This document shows, piece after piece, positions 7,860 through 15,837 of a stretch of 64,000 nt of DNA. The stretch is from NCBI RefSeq assembly GCF_001424195.1, contig NZ_LMOO01000001.1:912569-976568 (forward strand), in the 5' to 3' direction. The number at the start of each line of letters is the position of its first letter. The first letter of the stretch is position 1. Below the pieces are notes generated by a model. That model was not told the DNA's origin, searched no databases, and was given only the letters and a program-made list of their open reading frames with translations. Both the position numbers and the translations under genes were made by a program. This DNA is from Cellulomonas sp. Leaf334 (GTDB lineage Bacteria > Actinomycetota > Actinomycetes > Actinomycetales > Cellulomonadaceae).

Positions 7860-8732
7860 ATGGGATCCGCGGGCGACGTCGTGCAGGGGTACGTCACGGC
7901 GCAGGTCGAGCGGCTCCTCGCGGCCGTGCCGGGGGTCCGGGCCGGGGACGACGGCGCCGTGCACGACGCCCGGGTGGCCACCCGCCGGCTGCGCGCCGCG
8001 CTGTCCGTGTACCGCCCGGTGCTCGACCGCGAGGTCACCGACCCCCTGCGCGACGAGCTCGCCGAGCTCGGGCACGTGCTCGGCGCCGCCCGGGACGCGT
8101 ACGTCGAGGGCCACGCGCTCGGGAGCAGGCTCGCACGTGAGGACCCCTCGCTCGTCGTCGGGCCCGTCGAGCGCCGGGTCGAGGAGGACCGCTCGGCCGC
8201 TCGCCTGCTCGCCCAGGACCGCGTGGACGCCTGGCTGGCGTCGGCCCGGTTCGACGAGCTCGTCGCGACGCTCGCCCAGGAGCTGCCGGCCGGCCCGCGA
8301 GCGTCCCGCTCGCCCGGCAAGCTCCTGCCACGCCGGGCCCGGCGGGCGTGGGACCGCCTCGACGGCGCGATGGAGCTCGCGGCGACGGCCCGCGCCGAGG
8401 ACCGGGACGAGGCGCTGCACGAGGTCCGCAAGGCCGCGCGACGCGCCCGGTACGCGAGCGAGGTGGCGGCCGCGGTCGTCGGCGCCCCCGCGCGGCGCAG
8501 TGCGAAGCGCGCGCACCGCGTGCAGGAGATCCTGGGGACGCAGCACGACGCCGTCACACGGCAGGAGACCCTGCGTCGGCTCGCCCACCAGGCCGACCTC
8601 GACGGCGAGAGCACCTTCACCTACGGCCGCCTGCACGCCCTGGAGCAGCGCGCCGGCCAGGCGGCGCTGGACGCCGCCGCGAAGCCGCTGCGACGCGTGG
8701 CCGGAGGCGGGCACCGTCGCTGGATGCGCTAG
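7860..8732 (+). CDS. CHAD domain protein
   Basis: 290 aa from ATG at 7860. It is an alpha-helical CHAD domain: the histidine-bearing helix VHDARVATRRLRAALSVYRP at about residues 37-56 and a second copy, LHEVRKAARRARYASEV, near residue 184. These His/Arg faces bind inorganic polyphosphate in characterised CHAD proteins. The 3' end overlaps by 4 bases the convergent CYTH gene at 8729. CHAD and CYTH domains are often fused or adjacent in polyphosphate biology; here they are separate and tail to tail. Confidence 0.9.
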   Translation: MGSAGDVVQGYVTAQVERLLAAVPGVRAGDDGAVHDARVATRRLRAALSVYRPVLDREVTDPLRDELAELGHVLGAARDAYVEGHALGSRLAREDPSLVVGPVERRVEEDRSAARLLAQDRVDAWLASARFDELVATLAQELPAGPRASRSPGKLLPRRARRAWDRLDGAMELAATARAEDRDEALHEVRKAARRARYASEVAAAVVGAPARRSAKRAHRVQEILGTQHDAVTRQETLRRLAHQADLDGESTFTYGRLHALEQRAGQAALDAAAKPLRRVAGGGHRRWMR

Positions 8733-9370
8733 TCGGAGGGCTCGCCCGTGCGGTGGTTATGCCCGAGGCTCTCCAGGAACCGCGGACCGCGGGCGGCCAG
8801 CTCCGACTCGTACGCGGCCGACCAGCCGGCGTAGGGCGTACCGGCCAGCGAGTCGTTGGAGAACCGGGGGTCCGAGGTCACCTCGGTGACGCAGAAGTCG
8901 GGGATGGTCAGGTCGGTGACCGGGCCGCCGCGCTCCACCTCCGCGATCATCAGCGGCGCGTTGCCGCCCGCGAACGTGTCGACCACCCAGCCGTCGTCGC
9001 CGAGCCACACCGAGTGGCGCGTCTTGGCCACGCGGGCGCCACCACGACGCACCAGCTCGATCCCGACGGAGACGTCGAGCTCGCGCTCGGCCTCGTAGCG
9101 GGTGCCCTCGTTCATGGGCCCCTTCACGGTGATCGCGCAGAAGTCCATCCGGTCGGCGTACCGCTCGAGGATCGCCAGCTCGTCCAGGCCGCGGTCCAGG
9201 ACCAGCCCGTCGACCGTGGCCTGCACCCGGACGCGGATGGCGAAACCGGCGTCGGCCAGGACGTAGCTCTGGACGATGAGGGCCGGCGAGGCGTCGAGCA
9301 GGTCCGCAGGCACGTCACGCGCCCAGAAGCGACGCTCGAACTCGAAGTCGCCGTACCCGGTGTCGCTCAC
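8729..9370 (-). CDS. CYTH-domain (triphosphate tunnel metalloenzyme-like) protein
   Basis: 213 aa from GTG at 9370. The opening FEFERRFW is the CYTH ExExK-type motif with Arg in the last place. Tunnel residues follow: IRVRVQ, AITVKGP, TRYEAERELD, KTRHSVWLG and the late WVVDTFAGGNAPLMIAEVE. Family members hydrolyse triphosphates such as thiamine triphosphate or tripolyphosphate, or make cAMP. The C-terminal extension after VEVTS is short. Convergent overlap with the CHAD gene supports a shared polyphosphate theme, but no reaction is proven. Confidence 0.85.
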   Translation of the reverse strand: MSDTGYGDFEFERRFWARDVPADLLDASPALIVQSYVLADAGFAIRVRVQATVDGLVLDRGLDELAILERYADRMDFCAITVKGPMNEGTRYEAERELDVSVGIELVRRGGARVAKTRHSVWLGDDGWVVDTFAGGNAPLMIAEVERGGPVTDLTIPDFCVTEVTSDPRFSNDSLAGTPYAGWSAAYESELAARGPRFLESLGHNHRTGEPSD

Positions 9371-9414
9371 CCTGCGAGCGTATCGGCCGAGGTCACCGCA
9401 GCGACGCTCATCGG

Positions 9415-11961
9415 CTACTCAGTGCTCACCGCGTCGAGCACGGGCAGCCGCGCCGCCCGGACCGCGGGCCACAGCGCCGCGACGACCCCGACCACCACGG
9501 CGAGCGCGAGCATGAGTGCCAGGCTCGCCCACGGCACGGCGAGCGTCCGCAGTCCGACGTCCGCGAACACGGTCGGCAGCGTCGCAGCGAGCGCGACCCC
9601 CATCACGAGCCCGACGGTGGTGCCGAACACCGCGGTGAGCACGGACTCCAGGGTGATCGTGGTGCCCAGCTGGAGCCGGCCCAGGCCGACCGCGCGGAGC
9701 AGCCCGATCTCCCGGGTCCGCTCGATCACGGACAGGGCGAGCGTGTTCACGATGCCGAGCACCGCGATGACGACCGACAGCCCCAGCAACGCGTAGAGGA
9801 TCACGAGCACCCGGTCCACCTGCGCGGCCAGGTCGGACACGAACTCCTCGCTGTCCATGACGGAGACGACGACGTAGGGGCGGACCGCCTCGGTGAGCTC
9901 GTCGCGGAGCGCCGCCACGTCCGCCCCGTCCACGGCCGTGACGAAGATCGTGGTCACGCGCTGCTCGTCGTGCGGGAACAGCGGGTCCAGCACGTCCTGC
10001 GAGACGACGAACGGCACCCCGAACGCGGGCGAGTCGATGACCGCGCCGATCCTGAGGGTCTCCGCCCCGGAGGAGCCGACGAGGTCCAGCTCCTGCCCGA
10101 GCGACCAGTCCTCGTCGTCCATCGTGGTCCGCTGCACCGCGACCTCGCCGGCAGCGAGCGCGGCGGGGAAGTCGCCCTCGACCACCTCGGTCCGGATGCT
10201 GCGGCCGACGGCGGTCGGGTCGATGCCCGTGACGGCGAACGCGGTGTCGCCGACGAGCACGCTGGCCGTCGCGAACGTGTCGGCGGCCCGCACGTCGGGC
10301 AGCGCGCGCACGTCGGTGACCGCCTGCTCCGGCACGGTGCCCTGGGCGGCCCCGCGCAGGATGTAGTCGGTGGTGGCCTCCTGCGTGACGATCGCGCTGG
10401 TCGACGCCTGCGTGGTCGCCGCGATCACGGCGGCGGCACCGACGAGCGCCATCCCGACCATGAGTGCCCCCGCGGTGTTCGCCGTGCGCCGGGGGTTGCG
10501 CGTGACGTTGCCGCGCGCCAGCGGTCCCACCGGGCGCCAGGCGGCGACCGGCGCGGAGACCACCCGCAGGAACCCGCGTGCCAGCACCGGCGAGGCGGCG
10601 AGCACCCCCAGCACGATGGCGCCCGCGCCGATCCCGAGCACCGCGCCTGCGTGGTCCGCCGTCGGGTCGAGGAGCGCGACGACCACCGCGGCGAGACCCA
10701 GCACGACGAGCACGATCCCGACGACGGCGCGCCGGGTCAGGGAACGCTCCGGCAGCGTGACCTCGTCGCGCAGCGCCTCCACCGGCGGCACGAGGGCCGC
10801 CCGCCGGGCCGGCAGCGCGGCGGCCAGCACGCTCACCAGCGTCCCGACGAGCACGGAGACCACGAGGGTGAACCCGTCCAGCGGCACGCGCCCGGTGAGC
10901 TCCATGCCGAACCGGCCGAGCACCTCGCGCAGCACCACGACGAGCCCCAGCCCACCGGCCACGCCGAGCACCGCACCGACCACCCCGACGATCGCGGCCT
11001 GCAGCACGATCGACGTGAACACCTGCAGCGGCGACGCGCCCACCGCGCGGAGCAGGGCCAGCTCGCGCGTCCGCTGCCTGACCCACATGGAGAACGTGTT
11101 GGCGATGATGAAGCCGCCGACGAACAGCGAGATCCCTGCGAACACCAGCAGGAACGTCGTGATGAACCCGAGCACGGTGAGGATGTTCGCGGTCGACTGC
11201 TCCCGTACCTCGTCCCCGGTCACGGCTTCCGCGGGTACGCCCGAGGACGCCAGGACCGGTGCGAGCCGGTCGACCAGCTCCTGCTCGGTCAGCCCGTCGG
11301 CCGCGAGCACGGCGATGGTCGCGACCGCGCCGTCCGGCGCGAACACGGCCTCGGCGGTCTCGGGGTCCAGGAAGACGACCGTCGCACCGGCCAGCGCCGC
11401 ACCCAGCCCCATCTCACCGACGACCGTGACCGGACGGACCTCGCCGCCGACGACCACGCTCGTCGCGTCACCGACCACCAGCCCCGACGCGGCCAGCGAC
11501 GCCGACTCGACCCCGATCTCGTCGGCCGCTGCGGGTGCCCTGCCGTCGACCACGTCCACCGCCGGGTCCCGCGCGTCGTAGGAGAACGCGAAGCTCGGCG
11601 CCTGCGTGCTCTGCACCGCGGTGCCGTCGGCACCGACCAGAACCATCGGTCCCTGGACGTCGGGGAGGACCGCGGCCACCCCGTCGACCGCCTCGAGGTC
11701 GTCGACCAGGGTCAGCGGCACGGGGTTGCGCACCTCCGGGCTGATCCGGTCCGGCCCACCCGTGCCGCCGGCCTGCTCGGAGCCGCGGACGTAGGCGTCG
11801 CCGAGGGTCGTGGTCGCGACGATGTCCGTGAACGTGCTGCTCAGCATCGTGCGCAGCGCGAACGTCCCGGCGACGAACGCCACACCCAGCGCGACCGCGA
11901 GCACCGAGAGGCAGAACCGCACGAGGTGCGCCCGCACCCCGCGCAGCGCGACACGGACCAT
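9415..11961 (-). CDS. FtsX/MacB-like ABC transporter permease
   Basis: 848 aa. The ATG at 11961 overlaps the ATPase stop (ATGA). It has an N-terminal transmembrane helix (FCLSVLAVALGVAFVAGTFAL), a large outward domain (about residues 45-250), three membrane segments with FtsX motifs (ELALLRAVGASPLQVF), a second membrane and outward unit, and a final FtsX triplet with REIGLLRAVGLGRLQLGTTI. This two-unit 8- to 10-helix form is common in Actinobacteria. Such pairs export lipoproteins, peptides or antibiotics, or transmit mechanical signals. The substrate is unknown. Confidence 0.9.
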   Translation of the reverse strand: MVRVALRGVRAHLVRFCLSVLAVALGVAFVAGTFALRTMLSSTFTDIVATTTLGDAYVRGSEQAGGTGGPDRISPEVRNPVPLTLVDDLEAVDGVAAVLPDVQGPMVLVGADGTAVQSTQAPSFAFSYDARDPAVDVVDGRAPAAADEIGVESASLAASGLVVGDATSVVVGGEVRPVTVVGEMGLGAALAGATVVFLDPETAEAVFAPDGAVATIAVLAADGLTEQELVDRLAPVLASSGVPAEAVTGDEVREQSTANILTVLGFITTFLLVFAGISLFVGGFIIANTFSMWVRQRTRELALLRAVGASPLQVFTSIVLQAAIVGVVGAVLGVAGGLGLVVVLREVLGRFGMELTGRVPLDGFTLVVSVLVGTLVSVLAAALPARRAALVPPVEALRDEVTLPERSLTRRAVVGIVLVVLGLAAVVVALLDPTADHAGAVLGIGAGAIVLGVLAASPVLARGFLRVVSAPVAAWRPVGPLARGNVTRNPRRTANTAGALMVGMALVGAAAVIAATTQASTSAIVTQEATTDYILRGAAQGTVPEQAVTDVRALPDVRAADTFATASVLVGDTAFAVTGIDPTAVGRSIRTEVVEGDFPAALAAGEVAVQRTTMDDEDWSLGQELDLVGSSGAETLRIGAVIDSPAFGVPFVVSQDVLDPLFPHDEQRVTTIFVTAVDGADVAALRDELTEAVRPYVVVSVMDSEEFVSDLAAQVDRVLVILYALLGLSVVIAVLGIVNTLALSVIERTREIGLLRAVGLGRLQLGTTITLESVLTAVFGTTVGLVMGVALAATLPTVFADVGLRTLAVPWASLALMLALAVVVGVVAALWPAVRAARLPVLDAVSTE

Positions 11962-12701
11962 CAGGCGGCGCCGACACGGATGGCCGTGAGCGCCGCCAGC
12001 ACGCTCTCCGCCGTCGGGTCCCGCAGCTCGCCGACCAGCCGCCCGTCCGCCAGGAACAGCACCCGGTGGGCGTAGGAGGCCGACGTCGGGTCGTGCGTGA
12101 CCATCACCACGGACTGGCCGAGGTCGTCGACGCTGCTGCGCAGGAACCCGAGCACCTCCCCCGCGGACGTGCTGTCGAGGTTGCCGGTGGGCTCGTCGGC
12201 GAACACGACGGCGGGCCGCGCGACGAGCGCCCGCGCGCACGCCACGCGCTGCTGCTGCCCGCCGGAGAGCTCGCTCGGCTTGTGCCCGAGCCGGTCGGTG
12301 AGCCCGAGCGTCCCCACGACCAGGTCGAGGTGGGCCCGGTCCACGTGCCGTCGGGCGATGTCGAGAGGCAGGGTGATGTTCTCCAGGGCGGTCAGCGTGG
12401 GCACCAGGTTGTACGCCTGGAAGACGAACCCGATCCGCGTGCGGCGCAGCGCCGTCAGCTTCCGCTCGGACATGCTGCTCACCGTCTGGCCGTCGACCAC
12501 CACGGTCCCGGACGTCGGCCGGTCCAGCCCCGCCAGGCAGTGCATGAGCGTCGACTTGCCCGACCCGGACGGCCCCATGATCGCGGTCAGCTCCCCGCGG
12601 ACGAGCTCGACGTCGACCCCGTCGAGCGCCCGCACGGAGGTCGCGCCCGCACCGTAGACCTTGACCAGGTCGTGTGCGGAGGCGATCACAGGAGCTGTCA
12701 T
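11961..12701 (-). CDS. MacB/LolD-type ABC ATPase
   Basis: 246 aa with Walker A GPSGSGKST, Q-loop region GFVFQAYNLVPTLTALEN, signature LSGGQQQR, Walker B VVFADEPTGNLDSTS and H-loop VMVTHD. These match the 3.A.1.122/125 subfamily that partners FtsX permeases. The ATG at 12701 follows AGGAGG about 10 bases upstream. It is first of a two-gene operon with the permease. Confidence 0.95.
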   Translation of the reverse strand: MTAPVIASAHDLVKVYGAGATSVRALDGVDVELVRGELTAIMGPSGSGKSTLMHCLAGLDRPTSGTVVVDGQTVSSMSERKLTALRRTRIGFVFQAYNLVPTLTALENITLPLDIARRHVDRAHLDLVVGTLGLTDRLGHKPSELSGGQQQRVACARALVARPAVVFADEPTGNLDSTSAGEVLGFLRSSVDDLGQSVVMVTHDPTSASYAHRVLFLADGRLVGELRDPTAESVLAALTAIRVGAA

Positions 12702-12916
12702 GCGGGGGCGTTCCTCCTCGTCAGACCGGTGTCTGCCACCGATCGTGCCTTGTGACGCTCACCACCGCGAGCCGCTTGTCGGCATCCGGTGTGAGAGGGT
12801 AGGAGCACCAAGGGCTGCGCGAACCTGCGCGCCCCGCGTCGTGGAGGTCCCCCGGAGCACCCGCTCTGGTTGCTCTGGCGGCGGACCCCGACCAAGCCCC
12901 GAGAGGCTCTCTTTCT

Positions 12917-14296
12917 ATGACTTCGTTCACCGATCTTGGCGTGCCCGCTGCCCTCACCGCAGCCCTGACGGCACAGGGCATCACTGCCCCCTTCCCGATC
13001 CAGACCGCCACGCTGCCCGACTCGCTGGCCGGCCGTGACGTCCTCGGCCGCGGCCGCACGGGCTCCGGCAAGACGCTCGCCTTCGCGCTCCCCCTCGTCG
13101 TCCGGCTCGCCGCGACCGCCGGGAAGGGCAAGGCCCCCCGCCGCCCCCGCGCCCTGGTGCTCGCCCCGACACGTGAGCTCGCCTCGCAGATCGACGCGAC
13201 CATCGCGCCGCTGGCCAAGGTGCTCGGCCTGAACACCACCGTGATCTTCGGTGGCGTCTCCCAGGGCAAGCAGACCTCCGCGCTCAACGGCGGCATCGAC
13301 ATCGTCATCGCCTGCCCGGGCCGCCTCGAGGACCTCCTGAACCAGAAGGCCCTCACGCTCGACGACGTGCAGATCACCGTGCTCGACGAGGCCGACCACA
13401 TGGCCGACCTCGGCTTCCTGCCCGGCGTCAAGCGGATCATGGACAAGACCCCGAAGCAGGGACAGCGCCTGCTCTTCTCGGCCACCCTGGACAAGGGCGT
13501 CGACCAGCTGGTCAAGCGGTACCTGAGCTCGCCGGTCGAGCACTCCGTCGACAGCGCCGAGTCCCCCGTGGCCGCCATGACGCACCACCTGTTCGAGGTC
13601 CGCGACGCGGACGCCAAGAAGCAGGTCGTCCACCACCTCGCCTCCGGCACCGGCCGGCGCGTGCTGTTCATGCGTACCAAGCACCAGGCCAAGAAGCTGG
13701 CCAAGCAGCTCACCATGGACGGCATCCCCGCCGTGGACCTGCACGGCAACCTGGCGCAGGGCGCCCGCGAGCGGAACCTTGAGGCGTTCTCCTCCGGCGC
13801 CGTCCGCGTCCTGGTCGCCACCGACATCGCCGCGCGCGGCATCCACGTCGACGACATCGAGCTCGTCGTGCACGTCGACCCGCCGGCCGAGCACAAGGCG
13901 TACCTGCACCGTTCCGGTCGCACCGCGCGGGCCGGGTCGGGCGGCGACGTCGTCACGATCGTCCTGCCCGAGCAGCGCGGCGACGTCCGCCAGCTCACGC
14001 GCGCCGCCAAGATCACCGCGACGCCGAAGCCCGTCTTCCCCGGTGACGCGACGCTCACGCGCCTCGTCGGCGAGGTCGCTGCGCCCGTGAAGTACGTCGC
14101 ACCGCCCGCGCAGCCCACCAGTGGTGGTGGCGGCGGTGGCGGGCGTGGCCGTGGTCGCGGACGCGGTGGCGCACCCGCGGCAGCCGCTCCGGCCGCCGGC
14201 TCCGGCCAGCGTCGCCGTCGCGGCGGCAGCGGTCGCGGTGCCGGCTCGGGCGCCTCGACGTCCGGTGGCCCGCGCGTGGTGTACTCGCGCGGCTGA
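12917..14296 (+). CDS. DEAD-box RNA helicase with a Gly/Arg-rich tail
   Basis: 459 aa. Motifs in order: Q-motif region PFPIQ, Walker A RTGSGKT (47-53), PTREL, GG, CPGRLEDL, DEAD (157-160), SAT (188-190), RVLVATDIAARGIHVDD and HRSGRTARAG. After about residue 395 the chain becomes an RGG-type low-complexity tail of Gly, Arg and Ala, usual in RNA-binding helicases of Actinobacteria. It probably unwinds RNA in ribosome assembly or cold adaptation. About 215 bases of leader separate it from the divergent ABC genes and no strong ribosome site precedes the ATG. Confidence 0.93.
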   Translation: MTSFTDLGVPAALTAALTAQGITAPFPIQTATLPDSLAGRDVLGRGRTGSGKTLAFALPLVVRLAATAGKGKAPRRPRALVLAPTRELASQIDATIAPLAKVLGLNTTVIFGGVSQGKQTSALNGGIDIVIACPGRLEDLLNQKALTLDDVQITVLDEADHMADLGFLPGVKRIMDKTPKQGQRLLFSATLDKGVDQLVKRYLSSPVEHSVDSAESPVAAMTHHLFEVRDADAKKQVVHHLASGTGRRVLFMRTKHQAKKLAKQLTMDGIPAVDLHGNLAQGARERNLEAFSSGAVRVLVATDIAARGIHVDDIELVVHVDPPAEHKAYLHRSGRTARAGSGGDVVTIVLPEQRGDVRQLTRAAKITATPKPVFPGDATLTRLVGEVAAPVKYVAPPAQPTSGGGGGGGRGRGRGRGGAPAAAAPAAGSGQRRRRGGSGRGAGSGASTSGGPRVVYSRG

Positions 14297-14310
14297 CGAA
14301 CCTGCAGTTC

Positions 14311-14341
14311 AGGGGCCGGTCCGAATCTCGGGCCGGCCTCT
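14311..14341 (+). terminator. Hairpin terminator after the helicase gene
   Basis: AGGGGCCGG (14311-14319) pairs with CCGGCCTCT (14333-14341), 9 bp with one G-T pair and a 13-base loop, starting 15 bases after the helicase stop. There is no U-tract, as is usual in high-GC actinobacteria. Confidence 0.5.
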
Positions 14342-14403
14342 GGCGTATCCGCGGGACGTGGCCGCATGATGATCCGGAGCGTCTCCGACACCCGGGAGTG
14401 ACC

Positions 14404-14427
14404 ATGCCGAACCGCACGGCCCGCTGA
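14404..14427 (+). other. Possible 7-codon leader ORF coupled to the next gene
   Basis: ATG at 14404 encodes MPNRTAR and stops with a TGA whose last base is the first base of the ATG of the molybdopterin gene (14427). A GGGAG lies just upstream of this mini-ORF, while the main gene lacks its own ribosome site. Translation of the leader could feed ribosomes to it. This could be chance. Confidence 0.3.
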
Positions 14428-15029
14428 TGGCGATCATCTCCCGCGGCTTCCGCGGCAAACGCGAGGTCGACCCCCGGATCCCGCCCGGCCAGTACCTCGA
14501 ACGCGGGTTCCCGGTGCTGTCGGCGGGGCCGACGCCGCGCGCCGACCTGTCCACGTGGACGTTCTCGATCACCGCGGGCGGTGCTGCCCGGGCCAGCTGG
14601 ACGTGGTCCGAGCTGACGCACCTGCCCCACGACGACATCGTCAAGGACATCCACTGCGTGACCAAGTGGAGCAAGCTCGACTCCGCGTGGCGGGGCATCT
14701 CCCTGGACACGCTGCTCGACGGCGTCGAGATCGCGCCCGAGGAGCAGTACGTCATGGCGCACTGCGACGGCGGCTACACGACGAACGTCCCGCTGGCCGA
14801 CCTGCGCGGCGGCAAGGCCTGGATCGCCTACCAGTACGACGGAACCCCGCTGCCCCCCGAGCACGGTGGCCCGGCGCGGCTGCTCATCCCGCACCTGTAC
14901 TTCTGGAAGTCCGCCAAGTGGGTGCGCAGCCTCGACCTCATGGCCGAGGACACGTGGGGGTTCTGGGAGCGGCTCGGGTACCACTCCTACGGGGACCCCT
15001 GGAAGGAGCAGCGGTACTGGGGGGACTGA
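14427..15029 (+). CDS. Soluble sulfite-oxidase-like molybdopterin oxidoreductase
   Basis: 200 aa, a single oxidoreductase molybdopterin-binding domain. The motif DIHCVTKWSKLD has the Cys that ligates Mo in sulfite-oxidase and MsrP-type enzymes. Later motifs are ISLDTLLDGV, MAHCDGGYTTN and the C-terminal GFWERLGYHSYGDPWKEQRYWGD. There is no Tat or Sec signal, so it is cytoplasmic, unlike MsrP. It lies 3 bases upstream of a flavin reductase gene, which most likely supplies electrons. The substrate (a sulfoxide or oxyanion) is unknown. Confidence 0.88.
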   Translation: MAIISRGFRGKREVDPRIPPGQYLERGFPVLSAGPTPRADLSTWTFSITAGGAARASWTWSELTHLPHDDIVKDIHCVTKWSKLDSAWRGISLDTLLDGVEIAPEEQYVMAHCDGGYTTNVPLADLRGGKAWIAYQYDGTPLPPEHGGPARLLIPHLYFWKSAKWVRSLDLMAEDTWGFWERLGYHSYGDPWKEQRYWGD

Positions 15030-15032
15030 GCA

Positions 15033-15818
15033 GTGTCCGACGACGCACCCTCGCTGTACGCCCTCCCCTGGATGGTCGGCACCCTCGTCGCCCGCACCGC
15101 CGAGACACCGACCGCGATGACGCTCGAGCTCGACGTCCCCGGCTGGCGCGGCGCCCTGGCCGGGCAGCACGTCGACGTCCGCCTGACCGCGGAGGACGGC
15201 TACTCGACGCAGCGGTCCTACTCGCTGGCCTCCCCCGGCACGATGGGGCTGCCCGGGGTCGCCCCCGATCCCGCCGCGCACGACAGCCGGATCGCGCTCA
15301 CCGTCCAGGTGGTCGACGACGGCGAGGTGTCCCCGTACCTGACCGAGGACCTGCAGGTCGGCGACGAGATCGAGCTCCGCGGACCGGTCGGCCACTGGTT
15401 CGTCTGGCAGCCCGCCGACCCGCATCCCGTGCAGCTCATCGGCGGCGGGTCCGGGCTGGTGCCGCTCATGTCGATGCTGCGCACCCGCTGGCTGGCCCGC
15501 AGCCGTGCCCCGTTCCGGCTGGCCGTCTCGGTGCGCACCCCGACCGACGCGATCTACGCCGACGAGCTCGACGCTCTCGGCAGCGACGTCGACATCACCC
15601 GCGTGTGGACCCGCCAGGGTCCCGACGGCTGGACCGGTCGGGTCGGACGGGTCGACGCCGAGCTCCTCGAAGCGGTCTGCTTCCCGCCCGACGAGCGCGC
15701 GCACGTGTTCGTCTGCGGGCCGACGCCGTTCGTCGAGTCCGTGGCCGACACCCTGGTCGACCTCGGCCACGACCCGGAGCGGATCCGCACCGAGCGCTTC
15801 GGACCGACGGGACCCTAG
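15033..15818 (+). CDS. FAD/NAD(P)-binding oxidoreductase (ferredoxin-reductase type)
   Basis: 261 aa from GTG at 15033. The FAD-binding barrel has RSYSLASP, and the NAD(P) domain has LIGGGSGLVPLMSMLR followed by the C-terminal VFVCGPTPFVESVADTL. There is no 2Fe-2S domain. Together with the preceding molybdopterin gene (3-base gap) it forms a two-component soluble redox pair: pyridine nucleotide to FAD to molybdenum centre (inference from context). Confidence 0.9.
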   Translation: MSDDAPSLYALPWMVGTLVARTAETPTAMTLELDVPGWRGALAGQHVDVRLTAEDGYSTQRSYSLASPGTMGLPGVAPDPAAHDSRIALTVQVVDDGEVSPYLTEDLQVGDEIELRGPVGHWFVWQPADPHPVQLIGGGSGLVPLMSMLRTRWLARSRAPFRLAVSVRTPTDAIYADELDALGSDVDITRVWTRQGPDGWTGRVGRVDAELLEAVCFPPDERAHVFVCGPTPFVESVADTLVDLGHDPERIRTERFGPTGP

Positions 15819-15819
15819 G

Positions 15820-15836
15820 ACGGCCCGCCGGGCCGT
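15820..15836. terminator. Bidirectional hairpin between convergent genes
   Basis: ACGGCCC (15820-15826), GCC loop, GGGCCGT (15830-15836), a perfect 7-bp stem squeezed between the flavin reductase stop and the ppc stop. It can serve both strands. Confidence 0.6.
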
Positions 15837-15837
15837 G

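Noticed and set aside
14115..14270. Short GC-rich repeats resembling an array
   Set aside because: They encode the Gly/Arg/Ala tail of the DEAD-box helicase in frame. No CRISPR-like repeat-spacer pattern occurs anywhere in the window.
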